From positions 124,001 through 188,000 of the forward strand of contig JAUHXS010000007.1 of assembly GCA_030426955.1 (NCBI GenBank): 64,000 bases of DNA, given 5' to 3'. Shown piece by piece: positions 55,152 to 64,000 of the stretch. The position numbers were made by a program, and so were the translations under genes. Source of the DNA: Bacteroidia bacterium (lineage in GTDB: Bacteria; Bacteroidota; Bacteroidia; Chitinophagales; JAUHXS01). The notes beneath the pieces are model-generated. The model worked only from the letters and a program-made list of their open reading frames with translations, was not told the origin of the DNA and ran no database searches. How positions within the stretch are numbered: position 1 is the first letter of the stretch; every line of letters starts with the position of its first letter.

Positions 55152-56318
55152 ATGCAACAAAAAATATTGCTTTTGGGTTCTGGTGAATTGGGAAAAGAGT
55201 TTGTTATTGCGGCAAAAAGACTAGGGCAAACTGTCATAGCTGTTGATAGTTATGATGATGCACCAGCAATGCAAGTTGCAGATAAAAGAGAAGTAATTAA
55301 TATGCTAGATGGAGCAGAGTTGGATCGTATTGTTACTAAACACCAACCTGATATCATAGTGCCTGAGGTAGAGGCTATAAGAACAGAGCGTTTTTATGAT
55401 TACGAAAAACAAAATATACAAGTTGTCCCAAGTGCTAAGGCAGCTAATTATACTATGGACCGAAAGGCCATTAGAGATCTTGCTGCCAAAGAATTAGGGT
55501 TAAAAACTGCTAAATTTCAATATGCTCAAACAGAAGAAGAGCTGGAGCTAGCCGTACAAACAGTTGGTATCCCTTGTGTTGTCAAACCCTTAATGTCATC
55601 ATCTGGGAAAGGACAATCTACTGTTAAGTCTGAAGAGGATATTAAGAAAGCTTGGGAAATAGCAAACTCCAAAGGCAGGGGGGATAAAAATGAAGTAATC
55701 GTGGAAGAGTTTATTGCATTTGAGTCGGAAATTACTTTATTGACAGTAACGCAAAAAGATGGTCCAACGCTTTTTTGCCCTCCAATTGGTCATAGGCAAG
55801 AGCGAGGTGATTATCAGGAAAGTTGGCAGCCTGCCTTGATTTCAGATGATGATTTGAAAGAAGCAGAAAGAATGGCAGAAAAAGTAACTCAGGCATTGAC
55901 TGGAGCAGGCATTTGGGGCGTAGAGTTTTTTCTTGCAAAAGACGGAGTTTACTTTTCTGAACTATCTCCCAGACCCCATGATACTGGAATGGTTACCCTT
56001 GCTGGATCACAAAATTTTAATGAGTTTGAATTACACTTGAGGGCAATATTAGGATTACCAATCCCTGAAATTACTCAAGAACGGGTAGCAGCAAATGCGG
56101 TGGTTCTATTTAATGAAGAGGAGGTCAAGAAGCCAACCTATAGTGGTTTTAAGGAAGCGGCATCAATACCCCAATCAGACTTTAAAATTTTTGGAAAACC
56201 AGATACCAGAAAATACAGAAGAATGGGTATCGGTATTGCTTATGACAAGTTGGGAGCGAACGTTGATGAGGTTCGGAAAAAGGCTAAGAAAGTAGCGGAT
56301 AAGATAAAAATAAACTAA
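55152..56318 (+). CDS. purT: Formate-dependent GAR transformylase PurT
   Basis: 388 residues, ATP-grasp. The N-terminus [19 protein letters not shown] is the family's fold start. Further marks are the ATP-grasp loop [10 protein letters not shown] (about 150) and the metal-binding [12 protein letters not shown]. It makes formyl-GAR from formate and ATP, the folate-independent third step of purine synthesis. The ATG at 55152 is preferred to the upstream GTG at 55122. It converges with the patatin gene, with 2 nt between the stops. Confidence 0.96.
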   Translation: MQQKILLLGSGELGKEFVIAAKRLGQTVIAVDSYDDAPAMQVADKREVINMLDGAELDRIVTKHQPDIIVPEVEAIRTERFYDYEKQNIQVVPSAKAANYTMDRKAIRDLAAKELGLKTAKFQYAQTEEELELAVQTVGIPCVVKPLMSSSGKGQSTVKSEEDIKKAWEIANSKGRGDKNEVIVEEFIAFESEITLLTVTQKDGPTLFCPPIGHRQERGDYQESWQPALISDDDLKEAERMAEKVTQALTGAGIWGVEFFLAKDGVYFSELSPRPHDTGMVTLAGSQNFNEFELHLRAILGLPIPEITQERVAANAVVLFNEEEVKKPTYSGFKEAASIPQSDFKIFGKPDTRKYRRMGIGIAYDKLGANVDEVRKKAKKVADKIKIN

Positions 56319-56320
56319 GC

Positions 56321-58546
56321 TTATTTTTCGAGTAGTTTATACAATCTTTCCATTGCTTCTTGATTCTTTTCCGAGTTAATGGCATTGATGATGTTGTTTT
56401 TCTCCCTAGTAGTTAAGTGCCAGTTTAGAGAGACTTCTTGCGCGGTGGTTTGAGGTATGTATTCGAATCTTACAATATCTACAGGATGATCTGTCCAGGT
56501 GGAAATATAAGTTATTAGATTATCATGGTAATAGTCTTGAAATTCACTCCAATTGGTATAAAAATTTCCAATAGGGTTAAATAGTTTATCTGTGATACTA
56601 GATCGTTTTTTACCTTTTATATCTTTGGTTTTTGGTGTATCTCTTATTTGTAAAATGATGATTCCACTCGTGTTTTCTTCAATCCACTTTCTAAAGACAT
56701 GTATAAATCGTGTGGTTGTTTCTAATCCAAAGTTATCTCTCATGCCTGCATCCATCACTTTCATAACAGGTTCTGAGGGTAAAGATATTGGTGGTGTAAT
56801 ATAGGGAAAGGACGCATTCATTCTTAGTGCTGTAATATAGTTGAGGTTATGAGATTGTTGATCTTTGAAGAATGTCATAAAATCTATAGCATCTGTCTCA
56901 ACAGAGTTGTTTGGATTATCAGAAATTGGATGTGTTAAGTAAGAGATGGGCTGTGCTGCCATATAAAGTCTCTGACCATTGTTTACAATAGTTGCATTTA
57001 AAATAGCCATAGGTATCGTGGCCTTTTGTTCAACAATGCTGTAGTCCAACAAATTTTTGTTCATGACGTGGTTTGTATTTTCATTAATCATTTCTTCAAA
57101 CATATATCCCCGATCTTTTGAATAAGAGGCGCCATTATATTCGAATTTTTGCCAAGGAATAAAAAAGTCATTCACAATAAAAGTGAAACAAATTGGATTT
57201 AAAATGTCTTTAGACATATTTTGAATATACTGTTTGTCGATACAATTAGCAATGTCTCCCTGTTTCTGCCTAAGAAACAATTCTCTGTAGTAAGAGGCGC
57301 CAATCATACCTGCTGAAGCACCACTTATTAAAACAGTCTGTTCAAGTAATTTTTGATCTAGAACTTGATCTGCATTTTGTAATACATTGAGTGTCCAGTT
57401 AGCAGCTCTCAGCCCGCCACCACTGGTATTGATAAAACAGATTTTAGGTTTATTATTACCCATAGCTACCATCTTAGATTTCCATTTTTCTAAGATCGAA
57501 AGAGTATGACTAATGTCTTTGTCAATGATTGTGGGAGGACTTTCTTTGCTCAGTTGCGCTCTCGTATAAGTTTTTACTTCGCTATCATAATTAATGCCTT
57601 TAGCCTGACTAATATAATTGAATAAATTATAATGAATCATAGCATTGATTAGCATGAAAACTGCCACAAACCCTATTGTTTTCCACCCTCTCATCCAGAA
57701 GCTGAAAGCACCTAAGAGCATAATTAAGATAGAGAAAAGCAATAATAGGCTAGCCCCTGCAGGAATTCTAAAAAGTTTATAATCCATTAAGAAACTGAAG
57801 GAAAAAAGCATTAGCATGGCTATTCCCCCAATAAGCACTGCGTTGATATGATGTTGCCTGAAAACGACTCTTAGCATAGAGCTGTCGTAATGAGATACTT
57901 TTCTTACTCGCCTGGTAGACAAAAGCCCCGAAAGAAAAAAGTCTACACGCCAAAGTTTTTCCAAGTTGTCAGGCTCTTCTAATTCTGTAGGTTTATCAGG
58001 CTTTTCAAAGTCTTCCTTATTAAGACCAAAAATCTTGTAGATATCCTTGTTTGTATTAAAAAAATAGATCAAAGAAAAGGTAACCATAATGACAGCCCCC
58101 AGTAAAAATGCACTTAACTCTGAGATGATTTTAATATTGAGTTGGTATTCAACATTAGATTGAAATCCGATGACCATGGCAAAGTAAGTCCCTAAAAAAC
58201 TTAGTGGTAATAAAGAGTTATTTAAGCAGTACTTAGTAAAAGGATATTCTAGCGTAGCTAAAAATGGAAAACGAAAACTGTTTAAGATATAGTGGGTTAC
58301 ATTCCATGTCATAACAAAACCACCGAATGCCAGACCAATAAGAAGAAAGCTCAACATATTAACTTTCCCTAGGTATTCAGGGTCGAGAAATAGGTATGGG
58401 ATTCCAAACTTAAGCCCGAAACTTTTAGTGATAATTAAAAAAAGTATGGCCCAAAAAACGAGTAGTAGCTGATGTTTTTTTAGGTGTACAAGCAACAGCT
58501 GAATTGGAAAAGAAAAGTATATATTTTTTAAAGTTTGCCTCAACAA
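56321..58546 (-). CDS. Patatin-like phospholipase with N-terminal multi-span membrane domain
   Basis: 741 residues. Roughly eight hydrophobic segments in residues 20-330 form a membrane domain. The C-terminal half is a patatin fold: oxyanion loop SGGGLRAA (about 370-377), nucleophile GASAG (about 400-404) and catalytic Asp in MDAGMRDNFG (about 592-601). Such enzymes release fatty acids from membrane lipids. The start is TTG at 58546 with a stop one codon upstream. The fusion of a multi-span domain to the patatin half is unusual compared with soluble patatins. Confidence 0.85.
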   Translation of the reverse strand: MLRQTLKNIYFSFPIQLLLVHLKKHQLLLVFWAILFLIITKSFGLKFGIPYLFLDPEYLGKVNMLSFLLIGLAFGGFVMTWNVTHYILNSFRFPFLATLEYPFTKYCLNNSLLPLSFLGTYFAMVIGFQSNVEYQLNIKIISELSAFLLGAVIMVTFSLIYFFNTNKDIYKIFGLNKEDFEKPDKPTELEEPDNLEKLWRVDFFLSGLLSTRRVRKVSHYDSSMLRVVFRQHHINAVLIGGIAMLMLFSFSFLMDYKLFRIPAGASLLLLFSILIMLLGAFSFWMRGWKTIGFVAVFMLINAMIHYNLFNYISQAKGINYDSEVKTYTRAQLSKESPPTIIDKDISHTLSILEKWKSKMVAMGNNKPKICFINTSGGGLRAANWTLNVLQNADQVLDQKLLEQTVLISGASAGMIGASYYRELFLRQKQGDIANCIDKQYIQNMSKDILNPICFTFIVNDFFIPWQKFEYNGASYSKDRGYMFEEMINENTNHVMNKNLLDYSIVEQKATIPMAILNATIVNNGQRLYMAAQPISYLTHPISDNPNNSVETDAIDFMTFFKDQQSHNLNYITALRMNASFPYITPPISLPSEPVMKVMDAGMRDNFGLETTTRFIHVFRKWIEENTSGIIILQIRDTPKTKDIKGKKRSSITDKLFNPIGNFYTNWSEFQDYYHDNLITYISTWTDHPVDIVRFEYIPQTTAQEVSLNWHLTTREKNNIINAINSEKNQEAMERLYKLLEK

Positions 58547-58645
58547 TTAATGCTTAATTTGGGTTTATAGTATTTGTACGTAAAAGTACTGTATTTGTTG
58601 TGTTTTAAAATCAGAAACTGGAGTAAAAAATATTAAATTTTCTTT

Positions 58646-58676
58646 GGGGGTATTTTAAAAGTTTTTCGTCTATAAT
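58646..58676 (+). promoter_or_regulatory. Predicted ECF-sigma-type promoter
   Basis: GGGGGTATTTT (58646-58656), 10 nt, then CGTCTATAAT starting at 58667. CGTC is the common -10 core of ECF promoters, and the GGGTATTTT block has the look of boxes seen upstream of FecI-type genes in Bacteroidota. It would start a transcript that carries the 55-codon gene, the sigma factor and fecR, giving autoregulation. Confidence 0.45.
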
Positions 58677-58773
58677 ATTAAGGGGTTTACACCTCGTATG
58701 AATAACTCCTTATAAGTAAGATTAAATAAGGATATAATTAATTCATTATCAATAATAATATGTAAAGATATTT

Positions 58774-58941
58774 ATGGAAAAACTTGATTATAAGAAATAC
58801 TGCCACCAGATGATAACATTATTAGAAGAGATCTATGATGGGTTGGAAGATGCTAAGAAATCGAGAAAACTAAGCCTATTTGAAGCATCTATTGCACAGT
58901 CCATAATCAAAACTCTATCTAGCCCACCCAAAATTGATTAG
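58774..58941 (+). CDS. Small 55-residue protein of the sigma-factor operon
   Basis: ATG at 58774, TAG at 58939-58941. MEKLDYKKYCHQMITLLEEI and the following residues predict two amphipathic helices (4-30, 34-48) with a polar tail ending SSPPKID; no signal peptide. Codon use looks like that of neighbouring genes. It lies about 100 nt after the predicted ECF promoter and 20 nt before the sigma gene, so it is likely the first gene of the operon. It may bind the sigma or anti-sigma factor; no family recognised. Confidence 0.6.
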   Translation: MEKLDYKKYCHQMITLLEEIYDGLEDAKKSRKLSLFEASIAQSIIKTLSSPPKID

Positions 58942-58961
58942 CTATCTTCGTTGCATAAGTT

Positions 58962-59519
58962 ATGGGTATAGAAAATCAATTTGAGAATATATACAAAGAT
59001 AATTATAGCGATCTATGCAATACTGCTTTTCAGATTGTATATGATGAAAAGGCTGCAGAGGATATTGTTCAGGAGGTTTTCTTGAAAATATGGAATAGAA
59101 AAAATGAAATACAACTTCATTCTTCTATGAAAGGATATTTGATAAGGTCGGTAATCAACAAATCCATTGACTACTTAAGGACACATAAGAGCTTGTCTGT
59201 GAAAAGAGGTGTTGATTTATCCTTGATCCGTGAAACTGAAAACGCTGATAGAAATATTAATTTTCGTGAGTTGCAAGAAATCATTTATGATGCAATCGGA
59301 AAGCTTCCTCCGAAATGTAAAGCTGTTTTTGTTTTGTGCCGTTTTGAAAAAATGAGGTACAAAGAAATTTCAGAGCATATGGATATTTCAGTAAAGACAG
59401 TAGAAAATCAGATGAATATTGCTTTGAAAAAATTGCAAGGAGAGTTGCCTCAAGATCTAAGACAATATAATATTGAAACGTTGCTCTGGGTATTAACCTT
59501 ATGTGATTTTATTAATTAA
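58962..59519 (+). CDS. ECF (FecI-type) RNA polymerase sigma factor
   Basis: 185 residues. Region 2 has YSDLCNTAFQIVYDEKAAED followed by IVQEVFLKIW, which melts and reads the -10 box. Region 4 has LPPKCKAVFVLCRFEKMRY and KEISEHMDISVKTVENQM, the helix-turn-helix for the -35 box. There is no extra C-terminal domain. It would be held inactive by the FecR protein encoded 28 nt downstream. Its predicted targets include its own operon. Confidence 0.93.
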   Translation: MGIENQFENIYKDNYSDLCNTAFQIVYDEKAAEDIVQEVFLKIWNRKNEIQLHSSMKGYLIRSVINKSIDYLRTHKSLSVKRGVDLSLIRETENADRNINFRELQEIIYDAIGKLPPKCKAVFVLCRFEKMRYKEISEHMDISVKTVENQMNIALKKLQGELPQDLRQYNIETLLWVLTLCDFIN

Positions 59520-59547
59520 TGTTAGATGTTATTTAATACATTAAGAT

Positions 59548-60360
59548 ATGAGTATAAATAGTCAGCAAATTATTAAATATCTATCTGGCAGTTGCTCAGA
59601 AGAGGAGTGCTTGGCAATCGAGCAATTTAAAAAAGAGTCTTCAAACAATAAATTGATTTATGAAAAGGTAGAGAAATTTTGGAATCAAATAGGTCAATAT
59701 AAAAGAGAATTTCGTCCAGATGCTGAAGTAGCTTGGCATCATTTTAGAAAAAAACTAAAGCATAACAAACGTTTTACTGCAATCATATTTAAAATTGCTG
59801 CATCATTGGTGCTACTAATTGCAAGTGTTTACTTTGTAAGGATTTACTTAAGTTCTGAAAATCTAGAAATAGAGAAAGAGATCAAATTTGATAATGTGCT
59901 GACTGCTGAAGGGGAAATTTTGGAGCACCTTTTTTCTGATAGTTCTTTGGTGGCAGTAAATAAAGGAAGTAGTATAAAATACAACGACTTTACATCCGAC
60001 TCTGTAAGAATCATAAAGCTAACAGGAGAAGCCTTCTTTAAAGTAAATGCTTCAAAAAAAGACTTCATAGTTGAAGCAAGTGAGATAAACATAAGGGTGA
60101 AAGGGACTTCTTTTAACGTAAATGCCTATGATGATCAATCTAATTTAGAGGTAAGTGTTTATGAAGGAATCGTAGAAGTAAGTGAAAAGAATAACTTAGG
60201 AAATAAAATAGTGCTTACAAAGGGAGAAAAGTGTAAGTATTCGATTGAAAACCATTCCTTCAAGAAGAAAAAGTTTAGAATTGGAAAAACTTGGTTTGGA
60301 AAACTATTTAAAAAGTTTTCAAATTTCTTTAAGCGATTGAACAAAAGTAACTCTAAATAG
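59548..60360 (+). CDS. FecR-family anti-sigma factor
   Basis: 270 residues. The cytoplasmic part (1-78) starts with the usual MSINSQQIIKYLSGSCSEEE. One membrane span lies at about 80-100 (IIFKIAASLVLLIASVYFV). The periplasmic FecR domain follows (LTGEAFFKVNASKKDFIVEA, VRVKG-like IRVKGTSFNVNAY). The C-terminus has an uncommon basic tail (KKFSNFFKRLNKSNSK). FecR proteins relay signals from outer-membrane receptors, but no SusC-type receptor follows; the next gene encodes a secreted T9SS protein. Confidence 0.9.
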   Translation: MSINSQQIIKYLSGSCSEEECLAIEQFKKESSNNKLIYEKVEKFWNQIGQYKREFRPDAEVAWHHFRKKLKHNKRFTAIIFKIAASLVLLIASVYFVRIYLSSENLEIEKEIKFDNVLTAEGEILEHLFSDSSLVAVNKGSSIKYNDFTSDSVRIIKLTGEAFFKVNASKKDFIVEASEINIRVKGTSFNVNAYDDQSNLEVSVYEGIVEVSEKNNLGNKIVLTKGEKCKYSIENHSFKKKKFRIGKTWFGKLFKKFSNFFKRLNKSNSK

Positions 60361-60446
60361 AGATTGCTGTCTATTGATTGGCAGTCAATTTATTGTACAT
60401 TATATATAGAGAGATTATTTATATATTTACTATTCTAATAAATAAG

Positions 60447-62327
60447 ATGATTAGATTTAGTAATAGATTAATTATTACATTAATAACAGTTATTAAAATT
60501 CTTACAGCTTCTGGGCAAGAGTCTTTATGGAATCACCTTGAATGCCCTTGGACAAGTGAAAGTAAATTATTTGATGTGGAGTTTGTGGATAGCTTGAATG
60601 GCTATGTTGCAGTTGATACAATTTTGTATAAGACCACCAATGGTGGGTGCAGTTGGACAAAGGTACTGAGTCATCATGGCCTTTTGCTGGATATTTGTTT
60701 TATTAATGACTCTGTAGGGTATGTGCTTACCGTAAACAATTTTTATTTTAAAACCAGAAATTATGGATATAGTTGGGAAATAAAGTGTTGTATCGACTCT
60801 GAAAATTCCTCAACGGTGCCATTATCTTTTCATTTTGCAGATGAGAGGGTAGGGTATGTGTTCAGAAACCCTGGTGAGATACAATATACTGCAGATAGCG
60901 GAAATACTTGGGAGACTGTATTTCATGGACTTCATATTTACAAGAAAATGTCATTTCCAAGTAAGAATAAAGGCTATATGGTTGGCAATGGTGGACAAAT
61001 TCTCCTTATAGATTCTAATACAGTACTCTCAGGCCTTATTGGTAATCAATACTTTGATAATAAATCTGTTTCATTTATCAACGACTCGGTGGGCTATATG
61101 GTAACAGAGTATTTAGATACTAACTATATCTTAAAAACTGTAAATGGTGGGTACGAATGGCAAGTAATATATACGAATGATAGTATAATTGATATAATGG
61201 ATATAGAATTTCTGGATAATGAGGCTTATTTTCTAGGTTTTTTAGAAGGAAGCGGTGTCAGTATGTTTCGGTCTACAGATAGCGGTACTTCCTGGCAGGA
61301 GGACTATATCTCTTGGCCATATAGTTTAGAGTTTATAAAAATAAGTAAAGACAAAATAGTACTAACTGGTGGAGATCTCGGGTTGCTTTATGTTCGAGAT
61401 AAAAAACCTGCTATTGACCCTGTTGCATTCCCTAAAAATATTTTAATATGTCCTGACTCATTTATCAATCTTGATGCAGGCTCACATTCAGGCAGTTCCA
61501 TTCTTTGGTCGACAGGAGACACTTCACAAAGTATTTCAGTGAATATGAATGGATCGTATTCGGTAGATATTACCAATGATTATTGCACAAAAAAGTTCAC
61601 TACTGACATTAGTTATTATAATGCATTGGCCAAAATAATTGGTGATAAGTTTATATGTGATGAAGGTGTAACGCTGTCCTTTGATAACAATCATCATAAC
61701 AATTGGTATGTAAACGACATCTATAAAGGTAGTGCTGATACTATTCTGATTTCTGGCTCTGCTATTGTTATTTTAGAATCAATTGAAGGGGAATGTGTGT
61801 TTGACTATGACACGGTTTCTGTAATACATTTGCCAAACGATAGTATTCCAATTATCACATTAGTAGATAGCAATATGCTCAAATCAAGTTATAAAAAAGG
61901 AAATCAATGGTACTATGAAGACTCAATATTAGTCGGGGAAAATGACGAAACCCTTTTCTTGGAGGAGTACGGGGAGTACCACGTTAAGGTATCAAGAAGT
62001 TCTTCATGCGATATTTATTCCAATAAATATGGATATTATGCTTTTTCAATTTCTCAAGGAGTTTTGTTACATGATTTTTCCTCCTTTCCCAATCCCTATG
62101 AAGAGCATACAAATATTGAATATATAATAAATCATAAAGCAGAAATATCATTGGAATTGTTTAGTGTTTTAGGAGAAAAATTGTTGACGTTAGATCAGGG
62201 GGTTAAGTTCCCCAATAACTATTCATACTCTTTTAGCGCAAAGCGAGAAGGCTTTTCATCAGGGGTATATTTTCTAAAACTCACCGTTGATGGCAATGTT
62301 TATACTCAAAAATTATTAGAGCTATAA
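60447..62327 (+). CDS. Secreted YCF48/BNR-like propeller protein with T9SS type A sorting domain
   Basis: 626 residues. Signal peptide 1-23 (ends LTASGQ). Residues 25-330 contain YCF48-like repeats (TTNGGCSWTK, RNYGYSWEI, ADSGNTWETV, VNGGYEWQV, TDSGTSWQE), as in the cargo protein at 17767. An Ig-like part (335-540) includes LWSTGDTSQSI. The sorting domain reads SSFPNPYEEHTNIEYI, LFSVLGEKLL, SSGVYFLKLTV, ending KLLEL. The ATG at 60447 begins a proper signal peptide; an upstream start at 60378 would add a poor 23-residue lead. It lies 86 nt after fecR and may share its control. Confidence 0.84.
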   Translation: MIRFSNRLIITLITVIKILTASGQESLWNHLECPWTSESKLFDVEFVDSLNGYVAVDTILYKTTNGGCSWTKVLSHHGLLLDICFINDSVGYVLTVNNFYFKTRNYGYSWEIKCCIDSENSSTVPLSFHFADERVGYVFRNPGEIQYTADSGNTWETVFHGLHIYKKMSFPSKNKGYMVGNGGQILLIDSNTVLSGLIGNQYFDNKSVSFINDSVGYMVTEYLDTNYILKTVNGGYEWQVIYTNDSIIDIMDIEFLDNEAYFLGFLEGSGVSMFRSTDSGTSWQEDYISWPYSLEFIKISKDKIVLTGGDLGLLYVRDKKPAIDPVAFPKNILICPDSFINLDAGSHSGSSILWSTGDTSQSISVNMNGSYSVDITNDYCTKKFTTDISYYNALAKIIGDKFICDEGVTLSFDNNHHNNWYVNDIYKGSADTILISGSAIVILESIEGECVFDYDTVSVIHLPNDSIPIITLVDSNMLKSSYKKGNQWYYEDSILVGENDETLFLEEYGEYHVKVSRSSSCDIYSNKYGYYAFSISQGVLLHDFSSFPNPYEEHTNIEYIINHKAEISLELFSVLGEKLLTLDQGVKFPNNYSYSFSAKREGFSSGVYFLKLTVDGNVYTQKLLEL

Positions 62328-62332
62328 AAAAC

Positions 62333-64000
62333 CTACCTTTGAAGTATTAATTTTTGATTGATTTGTTTTCCGTCAAGGTTTAGAGATAAGATATAGATGC
62401 CATCATCTAGGTGAGACAAGTTTATCTCCTCTTCGTGTTTCCATTGTGCTTCTCTATTACTTTTGCTATAAACGGTTTGACCTGTTAAAGATTTTACTTC
62501 AACTTCTAGTGAATTTACTTTGGCTGTATGCCCTGCTATATTTAGGCGGTAGATACCACTACTCGGATTGGGAAGAATGCTAACCACAGTAGACAGTTTC
62601 TTGCCTAAGTTATTAGGACTGGTTGAGTCAATGAAAGATACACCATTACTGTCTACTATCACGATGACGTAGATTTGTTGTATTTCTTCTGTTATTTCTA
62701 GATCAAAGCCAGCATCTACAGGTATGCCAGCTACATCAACATAAAGGTTATAGGTAACATCAGAAACTATTTCATCAAAAGAAAAGATGGCACTATCTTG
62801 AAGGATAGGATCATATTCGGTTACATCAAAAGCAATAGGTTTGCTGGTAGATTTATCAATTAGAGATACATCTAGACCATTAAGAGGGTCACCAGGTCCT
62901 GTCACTTTCCCTCCTGAGAAGTTTCCTTCTACTGTTTTACCAAAAATCTTTCCCGTACCCTGTACCGCTGGAGGACTAAGATTAATACAAGTTATGTCCG
63001 CATCTGTTAAGTTGGCTGTAACATCAATTACAGTTGCTGAATCCCAAAAGAAAGCATCAGGATAATACGTTTTTAAAGTATTAGGAAATAATAACGGAGC
63101 AGGGTTTGCGTGTAAGATAATCTTTTCATTTTCAGCTATGGCGGGGATACTATAACTCCCGTTTGAGCTAATGGCAACACTACTCAGAAACTTAAACTGG
63201 CCATTTTGCTTTTTCAATACTCTCACAGCACCTGCCGTTACGACACTATCTTGAACACCATTGTAAACCGTGCCGCTGATACTAAAGCCAAGTATTACCC
63301 TTACCGAGTCGGTATTTTGATTTCCACAACCATCCGTTACGGTACAAAAATATTTCATAGAAGAACTAGGAAGTGCTTTTGTGCTCATGCAGGTGTCACA
63401 TGCAAGTCCAATGCTTGGTGTCCAATTGTATGAAATGGCACTAGGAGCAGAAGCGGTAAGGAAAACGCTATCGGAATGGTTGGTTACAATATTGCTTCCT
63501 AAATCAACTAAAGGAACTCCGCCAAGATCAAACTCATCTGCACCGATGTCTGGATTCGACACGTTTCTAGTGTCTCCATCAATATCTAATAACACTCCTG
63601 ATACTGGAATTCCTTTACTATCTAAAGCTATGTTGCAAAGGTGAAGGTTGTCATCACTTAAAAAGGTTGGATCTATGGAAATAGAATTTGAATCAAATTG
63701 AGTAGAATCTTGCCATTCCGAAAGGTCTGCGATAGCAGAATCATTCCAAACGCCTAATACGCTTCCCGTCGTGTAGAGGTCATTGTAATCCATCGTTGTG
63801 ATATCTGCAGCAGCATCTATTTTTACTGCGATACCCCCCGATTGATTAGAAAATATATTGTTCAATATATTTCCATCTCTAGTAAGTCTAAATGAGATCG
63901 CTTCAGAAAGAGGAGAAGCATCTGTTATATTGATGCTATTAAAGTAAAAATTAAAATGATCACTATGGTCGTCATATAACCCTAGTTCCGAATTAGCCAT
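62333..64000 (-). CDS. Secreted beta-helix protein with T9SS type A sorting domain, 5' end outside window
   Basis: At least 555 residues; the frame is open to the window edge, and the Met at the last codon is probably internal. The visible N-terminal part has right-handed beta-helix features (NILNNIFSNQSGGIAVKID, MDYNDLYTTG) and the closing phrase NPDIGADEF common after such helices. An Ig-like domain with IGLACDTCMSTKALP follows, then carboxypeptidase-regulatory-like modules (ISGTVYNGVQDSV). The type A domain ends the protein: ILPNPSSGIYRLNI, VKSLTGQTVYS, LDDGIYILSL, ending KLILQR. Convergent with the previous gene, 5 nt between stops. Confidence 0.83.
   Translation of the reverse strand: MANSELGLYDDHSDHFNFYFNSINITDASPLSEAISFRLTRDGNILNNIFSNQSGGIAVKIDAAADITTMDYNDLYTTGSVLGVWNDSAIADLSEWQDSTQFDSNSISIDPTFLSDDNLHLCNIALDSKGIPVSGVLLDIDGDTRNVSNPDIGADEFDLGGVPLVDLGSNIVTNHSDSVFLTASAPSAISYNWTPSIGLACDTCMSTKALPSSSMKYFCTVTDGCGNQNTDSVRVILGFSISGTVYNGVQDSVVTAGAVRVLKKQNGQFKFLSSVAISSNGSYSIPAIAENEKIILHANPAPLLFPNTLKTYYPDAFFWDSATVIDVTANLTDADITCINLSPPAVQGTGKIFGKTVEGNFSGGKVTGPGDPLNGLDVSLIDKSTSKPIAFDVTEYDPILQDSAIFSFDEIVSDVTYNLYVDVAGIPVDAGFDLEITEEIQQIYVIVIVDSNGVSFIDSTSPNNLGKKLSTVVSILPNPSSGIYRLNIAGHTAKVNSLEVEVKSLTGQTVYSKSNREAQWKHEEEINLSHLDDGIYILSLNLDGKQINQKLILQR

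Noticed and set aside
58558-58575. ACTATAAAC-like sequence on the minus strand upstream of the patatin gene
   Set aside because: Shares only the core of the variant motif and lies within about 20 bp of the start codon; likely chance in AT-rich DNA.

Overview
The window comes from an AT-rich member of the phylum Bacteroidota. The evidence is the many type IX secretion (T9SS) cargo proteins with type A or type B C-terminal sorting domains, a PorV-family barrel, a DUF5606 protein, a FecI/FecR-type sigma/anti-sigma pair, promoter boxes of the TTTG / TAnnTTTG type and a near absence of Shine-Dalgarno sites. The carotenoid operon carries a fused heterodimer-type (CrtYc-CrtYd) lycopene cyclase, which points to a Cytophagia/Sphingobacteriia/Saprospiria-like lineage more than to Flavobacteriia; genus cannot be read from the sequence. 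It looks like an ordinary chromosomal region: there is no integrase, transposase, phage gene, CRISPR array, rRNA or recognisable tRNA.

Layout. 0.2-9.5 kb: a secretion/uptake module (signal peptide plus stand-alone sorting domain, TonB-dependent receptor, 1.3k-residue secreted protein, PorV-like barrel) closed by a strong terminator. 9.6-10.5 kb: greA and a HIT hydrolase. 10.4-14.9 kb (minus): carotenoid operon led by a MerR/B12-type (CarH/LitR-like) regulator, then crtI, crtB, crtZ and lycopene cyclase, with a readable promoter and overlapping operator-like palindrome. 15-17.7 kb: ligA and an O-methyltransferase. 17.7-36.9 kb: a T9SS cargo island of six large secreted multidomain proteins plus a lipoprotein. 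Two similar helical repeat proteins sit at 19.8-21.3 and 35.2-36.7 kb, interrupted by purF and a low-molecular-weight phosphatase. 36.9-44 kb (minus): a sugar-related block (PhoX-like protein, GHMP sugar kinase, GlmU-like nucleotidyltransferase, GH1 glycosidase, glycosyltransferase, LpxH-like phosphoesterase). 44.4-52.5 kb: housekeeping (PhoH, glycosyltransferase, rlmN, uvrB, DUF5606, M3 peptidase). 52.5-55.1 kb: a hairpin-rich gap and a c-type cytochrome/DUF5777 operon. 55.1-58.5 kb: purT and a membrane-anchored patatin. 58.6-64 kb: ECF promoter, 55-codon gene, ECF sigma, FecR and two further T9SS cargo proteins, the last running off the window.

The most notable unlisted signal is a 12-bp motif, TAGAGTATGAAC or a close variant, present six times between 17.69 and 36.69 kb. 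Five copies lie 65-80 bp upstream of the start codons of secreted T9SS cargo genes. The sixth lies 96 bp upstream of a 29-codon membrane-peptide ORF. It is absent before the lipoprotein gene that seems to be co-transcribed, which suggests a shared upstream control element (a cargo regulon). Other original observations are a palindromic GC-rich element inserted in frame in the phosphatase gene, hairpin-type intergenic repeats, a 47-bp near-perfect palindrome, and small genes of 29 and 55 codons that conventional length cut-offs miss.
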